From: an uncultured Allobosea sp.
Lineage (GTDB): Bacteria > Pseudomonadota > Alphaproteobacteria > Rhizobiales > Beijerinckiaceae
Length of the DNA stretch: 64,000 bases
Reading direction: 5' to 3'
Assembly: GCF_945956895.1 (NCBI RefSeq)
Contig: NZ_CAMFJF010000001.1
Location: 124,001-188,000 of the forward strand
In this document: positions 45,117-54,679 of the stretch, in pieces
Numbering within the stretch: position 1 is the first letter of the stretch
Layout of the letters: each line of letters starts with the position of its first letter
Made by a program: the position numbers and the translations under genes
The notes under the pieces: generated by a model
Seen by the model: only the letters and a program-made list of their open reading frames with translations
Told to the model about the DNA's origin: nothing
Databases searched by the model: none

Positions 45117-47246
45117 ATGACCGATGTGACAGCAGGGCAGGGCAGAGGCTTCGCCATTCCCGATCGCGGGGCGATGGGGAAACTGCTCAATCGCCCAGAC
45201 CTCTTCCTCGCCATCGGCGTCATGGGCATCCTGGTGGTGCTCATCTTCCCGATGCCGGCGGTGCTGCTCGACCTGATGCTGGCGTTGTCGATCATCCTGT
45301 CGGTGCTCGTGCTGATGACCGCGCTCTTCATCGAGGAGCCGCTGGAATTCTCGGCCTTCCCGACCGTGCTGCTGATCGTCACCATGTTCCGGCTGGCGCT
45401 GAACCTCGCCTCGACGCGCCTGATCCTCGCCCATGGCCATGAGGGCACTTCGGCGGCGGGCCATGTGATCGAGGCTTTCGCCGGCTTCGTGATGAGCGGC
45501 AATTTCGTGATCGGCGTCATCGTCTTCACGATCCTGATCATCGTGAACTTCGTCGTCATCACCAAGGGCTCGGGGCGTATCGCCGAGGTCGCTGCCCGCT
45601 TCAGCCTCGACGCCATGCCGGGCAAGCAGATGGCGATCGACGCCGACCTCTCGGCCGGCCTGATCGACCAGGATACAGCCAAGGTCCGCCGCAGGGCGCT
45701 GGAGGATGAGTCGTCCTTCTTCGGCTCGATGGACGGTGCCTCGAAATTCGTACGCGGCGACGCGATCGCCGGCCTGCTGATCACCTTCATCAACGTGCTC
45801 GGTGGCATCGTCATCGGCGTCGCGCAGCAGGGGCTGAGCTTCGGCCAGGCGGCGACGAACTACACGCTGCTCACCGTCGGCGACGGCCTCGTCAGTCAGG
45901 TTCCGGCGCTGATCGTCTCGACCGCGGCGGGCCTGCTCGTGTCGAAGGCGGGCGTGCGCGGCGCGGCCGACAAGGCCCTGGGCAAGCAGCTCTCGGGCTA
46001 TCCCAAGGCGCTCGGCATGTCGGCGGCGGTGATGCTGCTGATCGCGCTTCTGCCGGGCATCCCGATGCTGCCCTTCCTGCTGCTCGCGGGTGGCGCCGCC
46101 TATCTCGCTCGCCGCTTCGGCCAGGCTGCCAAGGCACGCGAGGCGCAAGCGGGCGCTGCCGATCCGACGCAGGCCGGCGGCGCGGTGGCGGCGGACGGCA
46201 CGCCGCGCGAGGAGACGCTGAACGACCTCCTCAAGATGGACGAGCTGAAGATCGAGATCGGCTACGGGCTGCTGCCGCTGGTCAATGCGCCGAGCGGCCA
46301 GGACCGGCTGACCGACCAGGTTCGGGCCTTGCGCCGCCAGCTCGCGGCCGAGCTCGGCTTTGTCATGCCGGCGGTGCGCATCGTCGACAACGTCCAGCTC
46401 GACGCGAACCACTATTTCATCAAGATCAAGGAGATCGATGCCGGCCAGGGCATCGTCTACGCTGGCCAGTATATGGCGATGGACCCGATGGGCGGTGCGG
46501 TAAATCTGCCGGGCCACAACGTGCTGGAGCCGACCTTTGGCCTGCCCGCGACCTGGATCGACGCTGCCTTGCAGGACGAGGCGCAGTTGCGCGGCTACAC
46601 CGTGGTCGATGCCGCGACCGTGATCTCGACGCATCTCACCGAGGTGCTGAAGTCGAACATGCCGGAACTGCTCTCGCATTCCGAAGTGCAGAAGCTGCTG
46701 CGCGAATTGCCCAAGGACCATGCCGATCTCGTCAAGGAGATCGTGCCGAGCCAGATCTCGACCACCGGCATCCAGCGCGTGCTGCAGCTCCTGCTCTCCG
46801 AGCGCATCTCGATCCGCGACCTGCCGACCATCATCGAAGGGGTTGCCGAGGTCTCGGCGAGCGTGCGCAACCCGCGCGAGATCGCCGAGCATGTCCGCGC
46901 CCGCCTCGCCCGCCAGATTTGCGCCCAGTTCTCGAACATGCAGGGTGTGCTGCCGATCATCACGCTGTCGCCGGCCTGGGAAGGCGTCTTCGCCGAGTCG
47001 ATCATCGGCCAGGGCGAGGACCGCCATCTCGCCATGCAGCCCTCGCGCCTGCAGGAATTCGTGCATCACGTCCGCGACAAGTTCGAGGATGCGGCGCGCA
47101 TCGGCGAGATGCCGGCGCTGGTCACCTCGGCCATGGCACGGCCCTTTGCCCGCCAGATCATCGAACGCTTCCGCCGCGAGACGCCGGTGCTCTCGCAGGC
47201 GGAGATCCATCCGCGCGTGCGGCTGAAGACGGTCGGCAGCGTCTGA
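45117..47246 (+). CDS. flhA: flagellar export gate protein FlhA
   Basis: FlhA forms the nonameric export gate of the flagellar type III system. The 709-residue protein has about eight N-terminal helices (30-330) with the FHIPEP signature region FRLALNLASTRLIL. The conserved cytoplasmic loop is GSGRIAEVAARFSLDAMPGKQMAIDADLSAGLID. A cytoplasmic domain (about 360-709) with LGFVMPAVRIVDN and LPTIIEGVAEV docks substrates and chaperones. It has its own CtrA box, so it need not be transcribed with flbD. No flhB, fliP, fliQ or fliR are in the window. Confidence 0.97.
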   Translation: MTDVTAGQGRGFAIPDRGAMGKLLNRPDLFLAIGVMGILVVLIFPMPAVLLDLMLALSIILSVLVLMTALFIEEPLEFSAFPTVLLIVTMFRLALNLASTRLILAHGHEGTSAAGHVIEAFAGFVMSGNFVIGVIVFTILIIVNFVVITKGSGRIAEVAARFSLDAMPGKQMAIDADLSAGLIDQDTAKVRRRALEDESSFFGSMDGASKFVRGDAIAGLLITFINVLGGIVIGVAQQGLSFGQAATNYTLLTVGDGLVSQVPALIVSTAAGLLVSKAGVRGAADKALGKQLSGYPKALGMSAAVMLLIALLPGIPMLPFLLLAGGAAYLARRFGQAAKAREAQAGAADPTQAGGAVAADGTPREETLNDLLKMDELKIEIGYGLLPLVNAPSGQDRLTDQVRALRRQLAAELGFVMPAVRIVDNVQLDANHYFIKIKEIDAGQGIVYAGQYMAMDPMGGAVNLPGHNVLEPTFGLPATWIDAALQDEAQLRGYTVVDAATVISTHLTEVLKSNMPELLSHSEVQKLLRELPKDHADLVKEIVPSQISTTGIQRVLQLLLSERISIRDLPTIIEGVAEVSASVRNPREIAEHVRARLARQICAQFSNMQGVLPIITLSPAWEGVFAESIIGQGEDRHLAMQPSRLQEFVHHVRDKFEDAARIGEMPALVTSAMARPFARQIIERFRRETPVLSQAEIHPRVRLKTVGSV

Positions 47247-47270
47247 GGCGTTTCGGAAGACCCTCGCGAG

Positions 47271-47389
47271 CCCTCATCCTGAGGAGCCATTCCGTTGGGA
47301 ATGGCATCTCGAAGGATGCTTCAGGAGGCTCCGGAACCATCTGGAACATCCTTCGAGACGCAGCCTTCGGCTGCTCCTCAGGATGAGGG
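47271..47389. repeat. intergenic palindromic repeat, family 1 (copy 4)
   Basis: Outer arms CCCTCATCC / GGATGAGGG with inner TCGAAGGATG / CATCCTTCGAGACG, 24 bases after the flhA stop; could act as its terminator. Confidence 0.9.
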
Positions 47390-47488
47390 CTTGAGGGAGC
47401 AATTGGGTTCTTTCGCCTCCGGTTTCCACGGCCCCCCGATGCCTGCGGCGCAATGGTCAGCGCCATAGGCTGCGGCTAAGCGGACATC

Positions 47489-48376
47489 ATGTCGCGCAAC
47501 GCTCTCCTCTTCGCCGTGATGTGCCTCGTCTGGGGGCTGACCTGGCTGCCGGTGAAGGTCGGGTCGACGCATGTGCCCCCGGTCTTCCTGGCGGCGGTGC
47601 GCTTCTCGCTCGCCGGCCTGTTGATGTTGGTCTGGGCCGGGCGTGACGCGCCCAAGGTGCCGAACGGGGCGTGGCCCCGGTTGATCGGCACGGCGCTGCT
47701 CCTCAATACCGCCAATTATACGCTGCTGTTCTGGGGCACGAAGCACGCGCCGACCGGGCTTGCGGCGATCGTCAATTTCGCGACGATCCCGATCTACACG
47801 CTGCTGGCGAGCCGGGCGATCGAGGGCGTGCGGATCGACGGCCGCAAGCTCCTGGCGATCGCGCTCGGAACCGTGGGCCTGGGCTTTCTGTTCGCGACCC
47901 GGGCGATGGGCGGAATCTCGGCCGCCCATGGCGATCCGATGGAGATGACGGGGCTTGCGGCGGTGGCGGCCGGCACGCTGTTCTACTGCGTCGGTGCCGT
48001 GCTCTCCCGGCCGATCGCCGGGACGATGCCGACGCTGACGCTGGCCGGCTGGCAGACGCTGATCGGCGGCATCGGCCTGACCGTCGTCTCGCTCACGCTG
48101 GAGCCGGTCAGTCTTGCCGATGTCAGGGCGCTGGCGAGCTGGCCGGTGCTGCCGGCGGTGCTCTTCCTGATCGTCGGCGGTTCGCTGATGGGCTTCACCA
48201 TCTATATGCGGCTGCTGCGCGACTGGGGGGCCTTCCGGGCCGGGCTCTATGCCTTCGTCAGCCCGGCGATCGCGGTCGCGGTCGGCGTGGCCGCGCTCGG
48301 CGAGCCCTTCGGCTGGTCGGAAGCGATCGGCGCGCTGCTGATGTTCGGCGCGGCGGCCATCGCGCTCAAGCGATAG
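47489..48376 (+). CDS. EamA/DMT-family transporter
   Basis: The 295-residue membrane protein has two EamA repeats and about ten helices. The first repeat starts LLFAVMCLVWGLTWLPVKVG with the family WG..W motif. The second starts near residue 155 (LAAVAAGTLFYCVGAVLSRPI) and ends FGAAAIALKR. DMT exporters move amino acids, metabolites or drugs outward by proton exchange; the substrate is unknown. The stop codon overlaps the beginning of a composite palindromic repeat. Confidence 0.9.
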   Translation: MSRNALLFAVMCLVWGLTWLPVKVGSTHVPPVFLAAVRFSLAGLLMLVWAGRDAPKVPNGAWPRLIGTALLLNTANYTLLFWGTKHAPTGLAAIVNFATIPIYTLLASRAIEGVRIDGRKLLAIALGTVGLGFLFATRAMGGISAAHGDPMEMTGLAAVAAGTLFYCVGAVLSRPIAGTMPTLTLAGWQTLIGGIGLTVVSLTLEPVSLADVRALASWPVLPAVLFLIVGGSLMGFTIYMRLLRDWGAFRAGLYAFVSPAIAVAVGVAALGEPFGWSEAIGALLMFGAAAIALKR

Positions 48377-48517
48377 AGCGTTTCCGACCTGACTGGATCG
48401 TCATTGCGAGGAGCGAAGCGACGAAGCAATCCAGGGGCGGCAGAGCGCCAGGTCCCCCTAGATTGCTTCGCTACGCTCGCAATGACGGGCTGTGTTTCAG
48501 TCAGATTGAGAACCGCT
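48375..48517. repeat. composite palindromic repeat, family 2 with outer arms
   Basis: Inner arms CGTCATTGCGAGGAG / CTCGCAATGACG (48399-48487) lie inside a second pair of arms based on AGAGCGTTTCC...CTGACTG and CAGTCAGAT...AACCGCT. It fills the gap between convergent genes. The copy at 53190-53335 has the same nested plan. Confidence 0.85.
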
Positions 48518-48524
48518 CCAGCCT

Positions 48525-49562
48525 CTACGGCGGCGGAGCGATGCGGGTGCTGCGCTTGAGCTGTGCCCGCTCGAAGGCCAGCACGATCGGCAGCGAGAAG
48601 ACCAGCGGCAGGATGAGATAGAACAGCCGCCAGATCAGCAGTGCTGCGAAGACGGCGGGTGCCGGAACAGTCGGCATCACCGCCAGGAACACTGCCTCCA
48701 TCACGCCGACGCCACCGGGAACCTGGCTGAGCAGCCCGGCCGAGAACGAGAGCAGGAAGGCGCCAAGCACGATCAGGAAGCCGGGATTGCCCTGGTCCGG
48801 CAGCGCGAAATAGATGATCCCCGCGGCGCCTGCGAGCTCCAGTGGGGCGGCCAGATATTGCCTGAACACGATGGGCAGCCGCGGGTAGATGATCTCGAGC
48901 TTGCCGATCTTCAGCGGTTTGAACTGCAGCCAGGAGCCGATCGTGTAGAGCGCGACGAAGGCGAGCATGCCGACGCCGATCCATCGGGCGGTGTTGTCGG
49001 TGATCGCGAACCATTTCGACATCCGCTCCAGCGGATGCAGGATCTGCGGCTCGTAGATCAGCACGAGCCCCATCATGAAGATCGTGCCGAAGGCGAAGGT
49101 GAAGGAGCAGAGCGCGACGAGCACGGCGACTTCCGCCGTCGTCAGGCCCTTCGCGGTATAGGCCCGGTAGCGCACCATGCCGCCGGAGAAGACCGAGGCG
49201 CCGATATTGTGCGAGAGCGCATAGGTCACGAAGGAGCAGAGCGAGATATAGGGCCAGGAAATGCCCTTCTCCTTGCCGAGATGGATCAGCGCGATGCGGT
49301 CGTACCAGGCGAGCGCGGCATAGGCGACCAGCGTCGCGAGCGCGGCATGGAAGAAGGCTTCCGGCGGGATCACCGCGATCTTGTGGCCGATGCGGTGGGC
49401 GATGATCTTGATGCTCTGCCAGAGGCTGGCATCGGCGAGCAGCGCCTCGATCGTGGCGTCGGAGCCGGCCTCGGCCTTGAGCTTGCTCCAGAGCAGTTCG
49501 ACGGACCAGACGACCGCAACGAGCCCGATGATCGGCCAGAGATAGTCGAGATAACGTTTCAT
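48525..49562 (-). CDS. lysylphosphatidylglycerol synthase TM region / YbhN-like (UPF0104) membrane protein
   Basis: The 345-residue protein has about eight helices and the conserved motifs of the MprF-flippase-like domain: SHNIGASVFSGGMVRYRAY and LLSQVPGGVGVMEAVFLAVMP. Homologues lacking the synthase domain (YbhN and others) occur widely, with suggested roles in lipid translocation or envelope homeostasis. No catalytic synthase part is present. The start MKRYLDYLWP is at 49562. It is convergent with the EamA gene across the composite repeat. Confidence 0.85.
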   Translation of the reverse strand: MKRYLDYLWPIIGLVAVVWSVELLWSKLKAEAGSDATIEALLADASLWQSIKIIAHRIGHKIAVIPPEAFFHAALATLVAYAALAWYDRIALIHLGKEKGISWPYISLCSFVTYALSHNIGASVFSGGMVRYRAYTAKGLTTAEVAVLVALCSFTFAFGTIFMMGLVLIYEPQILHPLERMSKWFAITDNTARWIGVGMLAFVALYTIGSWLQFKPLKIGKLEIIYPRLPIVFRQYLAAPLELAGAAGIIYFALPDQGNPGFLIVLGAFLLSFSAGLLSQVPGGVGVMEAVFLAVMPTVPAPAVFAALLIWRLFYLILPLVFSLPIVLAFERAQLKRSTRIAPPP

Positions 49563-49722
49563 GGAGGCCGCGGGGCTCAGGACAGATTGGTGACGGGCAA
49601 TGGCTGGCCCACGTCGTCACCGCTGCGGCGCGAACCTTTCCCCTCTCTGCCAGTGGGGAAGGGCGAGGGCAAGCGCCTGACGTTGCGTGCCCTCGCCTAA
49701 GGTCAGAGGAGAGGAGCGACGG

Positions 49723-50106
49723 CTACTTGCCGTGCTTCTTCAGCCAGTCCTTCATCATCGCGACCTCCTTCTCCTGGTCGCGGATGACGCTTTCGGCGAG
49801 CTTGCGGATTTCCGGGTCCTTGCCCTGGGCGAGGACGATCCGGGCCATGTCGATGGCGCCCTGATGGTGCGGGATCATGCCGCGGACGAAATCGGCATCG
49901 GCATCGCCGGAATAGGGGATGTCCATGTCCATGTGCATCTTCATGTTGGCGTCGCGATAGGCCTTGGTCGAGGCGCTCTCGCCGGGTTGCGTCGCTGCGG
50001 GAGCGCCGTGGCCGGCATGGCTGCCATGGGATTGCTGGGCCTGGGCAGTGCCAGCGAGCAGGCCGGTGGTGAGAAGGGCTGCCAAGGCGATGGCGGTGCG
50101 ATTCAT
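49723..50106 (-). CDS. DUF305 secreted protein
   Basis: The 127-residue precursor has a signal peptide (MNRTAIALAALLTTGLLAG, cleavage after AQA). A His-rich segment (SHGSHAGHG) follows, then a DUF305 ferritin-like helical domain with the hallmark DADFVRGMIPHHQGAIDMARIVL and MKDWLKKHG. Methionine- and histidine-rich DUF305 proteins are often linked to copper resistance, which the MKMHMDMD stretch would fit (inference). GAGGAC precedes the ATG at 50106. Divergent from a GNAT gene. Confidence 0.9.
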   Translation of the reverse strand: MNRTAIALAALLTTGLLAGTAQAQQSHGSHAGHGAPAATQPGESASTKAYRDANMKMHMDMDIPYSGDADADFVRGMIPHHQGAIDMARIVLAQGKDPEIRKLAESVIRDQEKEVAMMKDWLKKHGK

Positions 50107-50262
50107 CTGGTCTTGTCCTCGATCCGTCGTGATGGCCGGGTGTGCCGGCAGCCTGGAACGCGACGCCGTCGCGCCGGGCATGTTTCATCGGGCGATGATT
50201 TTTCGATCCCGATCATGTCATGATCGCGGCCGATTCCCTTCCGAGCCACCGAACCGCCTTTC

Positions 50263-50877
50263 ATGACCCAGAGCCTGACTATCACCCTGACCGGAACGAC
50301 CGACCTGCCGCCCGGCAAGATCGCGACCATCGTGACCTCGCTGGAGATGTTCGAGCGGCCACGGGTGCGGCACGACCCTGCCGGCACGGAAGGTTTCTCG
50401 CTCGAACAGATGGGGCGCTCGGAGATTGAGCGCTATCTCTCCGTCTACCGGCTGCTCGGCGAGCGCTGGATGTGGTTCAGCCGCCTGACCAAGCCGCGTG
50501 CCGAGCTCGAGGCGGTGTTCGCTGATCCCGCCATCGAAGTCTACGCGGTTCGCTTCGGGGGGCGCGATATCGGCCTGCTCGAACTGGATTTCCGCCTGGC
50601 GGGGGAGGGCGAGCTCGCCTTCTTCGGGCTGGATGAGCCCGTCGTCGGGAAAGGGGCGGGGCGCTGGCTGATGAACCGGGCGCTCGCGCTCGCCTGGGCC
50701 AAGCCGATCTCGCGTTTCTGGGTGCATACCTGCACGCTCGACCATCCCGCCGCGCTCGCCTTCTACCAGCGTTCGGGGTTTACCGTCTTCAAGCGTGGGG
50801 TCGAGGTCGACGATGATCCGCGCCTGACGGGCAAGCTGCGGCGCGACTCCGTCGAGCACCACCCCATCATCGCATGA
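50263..50877 (+). CDS. GNAT family N-acetyltransferase
   Basis: The 204-residue protein has a GNAT fold in its C-terminal half. ELAFFGLDEPVVGKGAGRWLMNRALALAW resembles motif A (acetyl-CoA pyrophosphate loop, with GKGAGRW for Q/RxxGxG/A), and CTLDHPAALAFYQRSGF is motif B. An N-terminal extension of about 60 residues precedes it. The substrate is unknown. A perfect 14-bp hairpin terminator begins at its last codons. Divergent from the DUF305 gene. Confidence 0.88.
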   Translation: MTQSLTITLTGTTDLPPGKIATIVTSLEMFERPRVRHDPAGTEGFSLEQMGRSEIERYLSVYRLLGERWMWFSRLTKPRAELEAVFADPAIEVYAVRFGGRDIGLLELDFRLAGEGELAFFGLDEPVVGKGAGRWLMNRALALAWAKPISRFWVHTCTLDHPAALAFYQRSGFTVFKRGVEVDDDPRLTGKLRRDSVEHHPIIA

Positions 50878-50878
50878 A

Positions 50879-50909
50879 AAAGGGCGGCGTCCCGAGGACG
50901 CCGCCCTTT
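50879..50909. terminator. bidirectional terminator between GNAT and fliJ genes
   Basis: Perfect 14-bp stem AAAGGGCGGCGTCC / GGACGCCGCCCTTT around CGA, A-rich on the left and TTTCCT on the right, between convergent genes. Confidence 0.85.
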
Positions 50910-50931
50910 CCTCTAGAAACTGATTGCGGTC

Positions 50932-51336
50932 TCAGGCGCGCGGGCGCAGCCCGATCGCGTCCATGGTGGCCTGGTCGCGGGCGGCTTCCGCCGCGCGTTC
51001 CGAGGCACGCTCGCGGTCGTCGAGTATCTCGACCTTCTTCATGTCCTCGAATGCCTCCTGCAACTCGGCCTTGGCCTCGTCGAGCTGGCCCTTCAGGTTG
51101 TCGGCGGACTGGCGCAGGTTGTCGCGGCGACCGAGCGCGGCCTTGGCATAGGTCGGATAGGCGAAATGGGCGGGGTCCGCGATCCCGGCGCGCGATTCCT
51201 CGGCCTGGATCTCGCGATCGAGATCGCTCGCCATCCGATGAAAATCGGCGATCATCATCTCGATCTGGCTTACCCGGCGACGTTTCTCGTCGACCTGGAA
51301 GCGCTTGAGCCGAAGAAGCGTCTCTCGCGACTTCAT
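50932..51336 (-). CDS. fliJ: flagellar export protein FliJ-like
   Basis: FliJ is a coiled-coil stalk that couples the FliI hexamer to FlhA, similar to the gamma subunit of F-ATPase. The 134-residue product is almost wholly helical with heptad-like runs from residue 1 (MKSRETLLRLKRFQVDEKRRRVSQIEMMIADFHRMASDLDREI). A second long helix lies at 70-110. The start matches alphaproteobacterial FliJ. It lies 2 kb from fliI, separated by unrelated genes, whereas the two are usually adjacent. The call depends on N-terminal resemblance and context. Confidence 0.82.
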   Translation of the reverse strand: MKSRETLLRLKRFQVDEKRRRVSQIEMMIADFHRMASDLDREIQAEESRAGIADPAHFAYPTYAKAALGRRDNLRQSADNLKGQLDEAKAELQEAFEDMKKVEILDDRERASERAAEAARDQATMDAIGLRPRA

Positions 51337-51520
51337 GTCGTTTTCAACTCCTGATTACGCATCGGCGGCAACCGACCCCTCGGCGCGCGCCCGAACTCCA
51401 TCCGCGAGACGAGGAGCAACATGGCGCAAGGAGGTTGACCTTTCCTTACCGGGACGGGCTGTCTTTTACGCATGATCAGGTGGCGTCCCGGTTGCTGCCG
51501 CCGGTTGTCGGGATGATCTA

Positions 51521-52789
51521 GTGACGTTGGATGCTTGGCCGTCCGGCCTCCTGCTCCGCGGATATCCTGTCTTGGCTGCCTCTTCTCGTTTCGGCGGGCA
51601 CGGCCCCCTGCTGCTAGGCCTTGCGCTGACCCGCATCATCGGCTGGGGCTCGACCTTCTATTCGCCCTCGGTTCTGGTCGGCGCGCTCGATCGCGAGATC
51701 GGCCTCAATGCCGAGATCGTCTTCGGCGGCATCACCATCCTGCTGATCACCGGAGCGCTGGTCGCGCCTGCGATCGGGCGCGTGCTCGACCGCGAGGGCA
51801 CACGACGGTCGATGTGCATCGGTGCGGTGATCTGCGCGTTCGGGCTTGCCGTGCTGTCGCTGGCGCAGGGACCCGTGAGCTATCTCGCGAGCTGGTTCGT
51901 GATCGGGCTCGGCCATGCGATGTCGCTCGCCAATACCGGCAACGTCACGATTTCTCAGTTGATGGGCGACAGGACGCGGCGTGTGATCGGGCTGATGATG
52001 CTGGTCACGGGGCTCGCTTCCAGTGTATTCTGGCCTTTGACTGCGACGCTGATGAATGCCTTCGGCTGGCGCATGACGCTCGTCATCTTCGCGGCGATGC
52101 AGCTTGTCATCGTGCTGCCGATCTATGCGTCGATCCCGCGCTATCGGCATGCGCCGACGCCGGAGGCCAAGCTGGCAAGCGCTCTAGGCACGGCCTTGGC
52201 TGGGGAGCACGGCAGTGTGGCCGCGCATTCGCGCCGGGCGGCATTCTGGCTGGTGGCGCTCGCCTTCTCCGCCAGCGGACTCGTCTCCTGGGGGCTGCCG
52301 CTGCATCTGATCACCCTGTTCCAGGAGGCGGGGTTGACGCAGGGTGAGGCTGTCTGGGTTGCGGCGTTGAGCGGTCCCGCGACGCTGGCCGCCCGGGCCA
52401 TCGACGCGACACTGGGTGAGCGATTGCCAGCGGAGAAGGTGGCGTTGTTCGGCCTGTTGTTGGGGCCGGTCCTGTGTCTCGCCTTGCCGCTGGTGCCGAT
52501 GACGATCACGGCCGCGGCGATCTTCATCGTGCTGTTCAGCGCGGCGCTCGGCGTGATCTCGATCGCGCGGGCGACATTGCCGCTCGCCCTGTTCGGCCGC
52601 AACGGTTTCGCGACGATGCTCGGTAAGCTCACCGTGCCGCAGAACATGACTTTCGCCGCCGCGCCTCTGCTTTTCGCGGTGATGGTCGAGCGGCTCGGCG
52701 CCAGCCCGACGCTGGTGATCTCGGCGGCGATTCAGGCCGTCGGCTTCGCCGCGATGTTCGCGCTGGTGAGGCTGGTGGCGCGGGGCTGA
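51521..52789 (+). CDS. MFS transporter
   Basis: The 422-residue protein has twelve predicted helices in two halves joined by a hydrophilic loop near residues 205-235 (RYRHAPTPEAKLASALG). The loop between helices 2 and 3 has APAIGRVLDREGTRRSM, the MFS motif A pattern (G...D..G.R). Substrate unknown. The start is a GTG at 51521 with a weak GGATGA upstream; a later start around RFGGHGP is possible. It lies between fliJ and DUF1304 and has no clear link to motility. Confidence 0.88.
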   Translation: MTLDAWPSGLLLRGYPVLAASSRFGGHGPLLLGLALTRIIGWGSTFYSPSVLVGALDREIGLNAEIVFGGITILLITGALVAPAIGRVLDREGTRRSMCIGAVICAFGLAVLSLAQGPVSYLASWFVIGLGHAMSLANTGNVTISQLMGDRTRRVIGLMMLVTGLASSVFWPLTATLMNAFGWRMTLVIFAAMQLVIVLPIYASIPRYRHAPTPEAKLASALGTALAGEHGSVAAHSRRAAFWLVALAFSASGLVSWGLPLHLITLFQEAGLTQGEAVWVAALSGPATLAARAIDATLGERLPAEKVALFGLLLGPVLCLALPLVPMTITAAAIFIVLFSAALGVISIARATLPLALFGRNGFATMLGKLTVPQNMTFAAAPLLFAVMVERLGASPTLVISAAIQAVGFAAMFALVRLVARG

Positions 52790-52796
52790 GGCCCGC

Positions 52797-53150
52797 TCAG
52801 ATACGGGCCAGAAGCGCTGCGATGGCGAGCGCGGCGGGCAGGGCCTGGATATAGAGGATCTTGCGGCTGGCGGTCGCCGCTCCGAACAGTCCGGCGGTGA
52901 GGACGCAGGCCAGGAAGAACAGCTTGATCGCGAAGCCTTCCGCGCCGAGCCAGAGCCCCCAGACGAGGCCGGCGACGAGGAAGCCGTTATAGAGCCCCTG
53001 ATTGGCGGCGAGCACCTTCGAGCGCGCGGCGAATTCCGGCGTCAGGCCAAAGGCCTTGTGGCCGCGCGGGGTGTCCCACCAGACCATCTCCAGAATGACG
53101 ATATAGACATGGATCAGGGCGACGAGGCCCGTCAGCAGCGCGGCGATCAT
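52797..53150 (-). CDS. DUF1304 membrane protein
   Basis: The 117-residue protein has four predicted helices and the family motif HVYIVILEMVWWDTPRGHKAFGL near the N-terminus, then NQGLYNGFLVAGL. DUF1304 proteins are small membrane proteins of unknown role. The ATG at 53150 matches family length; the upstream in-frame extension comes from the palindromic repeat. Convergent with the MFS gene with only seven bases between the stops. Confidence 0.88.
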   Translation of the reverse strand: MIAALLTGLVALIHVYIVILEMVWWDTPRGHKAFGLTPEFAARSKVLAANQGLYNGFLVAGLVWGLWLGAEGFAIKLFFLACVLTAGLFGAATASRKILYIQALPAALAIAALLARI

Positions 53151-53189
53151 CGGGCGGATATCCTGTGGCGGGAGGCTTCGGTGATCATT

Positions 53190-53335
53190 AGAGCGTTTTT
53201 CGATCTGACTGAAACACAGCCCGTCATTGCGAGCGCAGCGAAGCAATCCAGGGGGCGTAGAGCGCTGCCGCCCCTGGATTGCTTCGTCGCTTCGCTCCTC
53301 GCAATGACGGTTCAGTCAGATGGGAAAACGCTTTA
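53190..53335. repeat. composite palindromic repeat, family 2 with outer arms (copy 3)
   Basis: Inner arms (53222-53309) CGTCATTGCGAGCG / CGCAATGACG are nested in outer arms GAGCGTTTTTCGATCTGACTGAA and TTCAGTCAGATGGGAAAACGCT. The right end runs into fliI and contains its TAA stop (53333-53335). Confidence 0.9.
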
Positions 53336-54679
53336 GACCGTGCCGCTCATGATGGTGGCCAGACGCGCGTAGCATTCATGGAGCGGGGTCGCGTCGTCCT
53401 TGGCCTGCTTGAGGAAGGCTTCGAGCGCGGGATGCAGGCGGATCGCCTCGTCGACCTCGGCGGAGGCGCCCTGGCGATAGGCGCCGAGCCGGATCAGCTC
53501 CTCCATGTCGGCATAGGTCGCAAGCGTCGAGCGGGCCTTCTGCACGACCGGATAATAGGCCGGATCGCAGGAGCGGGGCATGGTGCGCGAGACCGATTTC
53601 AGGATGTTGACCGCCGGATAGCGCCCGCGCTCGGCGATGGAGCGCTCCATGACGATATGGCCGTCGAGAATGCCGCGGACCGCGTCGGCGACGGGCTCGT
53701 CATGGTCGCCGCCGTCGACCAGCACGGTGAAGAGGCCGGTGATCGCGCCATCGCCGGTGCCGGGGCCGGCACGTTCGAGCAGTCGCGGCAATTCGGCGAA
53801 GACGGTCGGGGTATAGCCCTTGGTGGTCGGCGGCTCGCCGGCGGCCAGCCCGATCTCGCGCATCGCCATCGCAAAGCGCGTCACCGAATCCATCAGGCAC
53901 ATCACCTGCAGGCCGCGGTCGCGGAAATATTCGGCGAGCGTCAGCGTGGTCAGCGCCGCCTGCTTGCGCATCAGGGCCGGCTCGTCCGAGGTCGCGACGA
54001 CGACGATCGAGCGGGCGAGGCCCTGCGGCCCGAGATCCTCCTGAAGGAACTCCTGCACCTCGCGGCCGCGCTCGCCGACGAGACCGATGATGTTGACGTC
54101 GGCCTGCGCATAGCGGGCGAGCATCGAGAGCAGCACGGATTTGCCGACGCCGGAGCCGGCGAAGATGCCCATGCGCTGGCCGATGCAGCAGGTCAGGAAG
54201 GTGTTGAGCGCCCGCACGCCGAGGTCGAGCGGCCGGCCGACGCGGCGTCGGGCATGGGCGTTCGGGGGATCGTTGCGGTAGGCGAAGAGCGTGTCGCCCT
54301 GCGGCAGGGGCGGGCCGCCATCGACCGGGCGACCGAGCGCATCGACGACCCGGCCGAGCCAGGCGGGCGTCGGCCTCAAACCCGGCTGCGCGCGGTCGAC
54401 ATGGACGGGGCAGCCGCGGCGCACGCCGTCGAGCCCGCCGAAGGGCATGACCAGCGCCTTGTCGCCGGAAAAGCCGACGACCTCGCAGGGCACGCGGGTG
54501 CCGGGCGCGATCTCGATGCCGACGCGTCCGCCCAGGCTCATCGCGCCGATCGGCCCGGCGACCTCGACGAGCAGGCCGCGCACGCCGATGACGCGGCCAT
54601 AGATGGTAACGCCTTCGATATGCTCGATGGCGTTTGCCAGCGCAGAGAGGCGGTCGTGACCGTGGGAGGGCGCATTCAT
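53333..54679 (-). CDS. fliI: flagellum-specific export ATPase FliI
   Basis: FliI hydrolyses ATP to energise export of flagellar axial proteins. The 448-residue product has the F1-beta-like core: Walker [14 protein letters not shown] near residue 170, [14 protein letters not shown], the Walker B segment with [30 protein letters not shown], and a C-terminal helical region. Its stop codon is provided by the outer arm of a composite palindromic repeat. It is divergent from ctrA; the shared 436-base region has a degenerate CtrA-like site at 54780-54794. Confidence 0.96.
   Translation of the reverse strand: MNAPSHGHDRLSALANAIEHIEGVTIYGRVIGVRGLLVEVAGPIGAMSLGGRVGIEIAPGTRVPCEVVGFSGDKALVMPFGGLDGVRRGCPVHVDRAQPGLRPTPAWLGRVVDALGRPVDGGPPLPQGDTLFAYRNDPPNAHARRRVGRPLDLGVRALNTFLTCCIGQRMGIFAGSGVGKSVLLSMLARYAQADVNIIGLVGERGREVQEFLQEDLGPQGLARSIVVVATSDEPALMRKQAALTTLTLAEYFRDRGLQVMCLMDSVTRFAMAMREIGLAAGEPPTTKGYTPTVFAELPRLLERAGPGTGDGAITGLFTVLVDGGDHDEPVADAVRGILDGHIVMERSIAERGRYPAVNILKSVSRTMPRSCDPAYYPVVQKARSTLATYADMEELIRLGAYRQGASAEVDEAIRLHPALEAFLKQAKDDATPLHECYARLATIMSGTV

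Noticed and set aside
44640-47210. 856-codon open frame antisense to flhA
   Set aside because: It mirrors flhA, a clear homologue, has His/Arg/Asp-rich composition typical of GC-rich antisense shadows and no recognisable domain.
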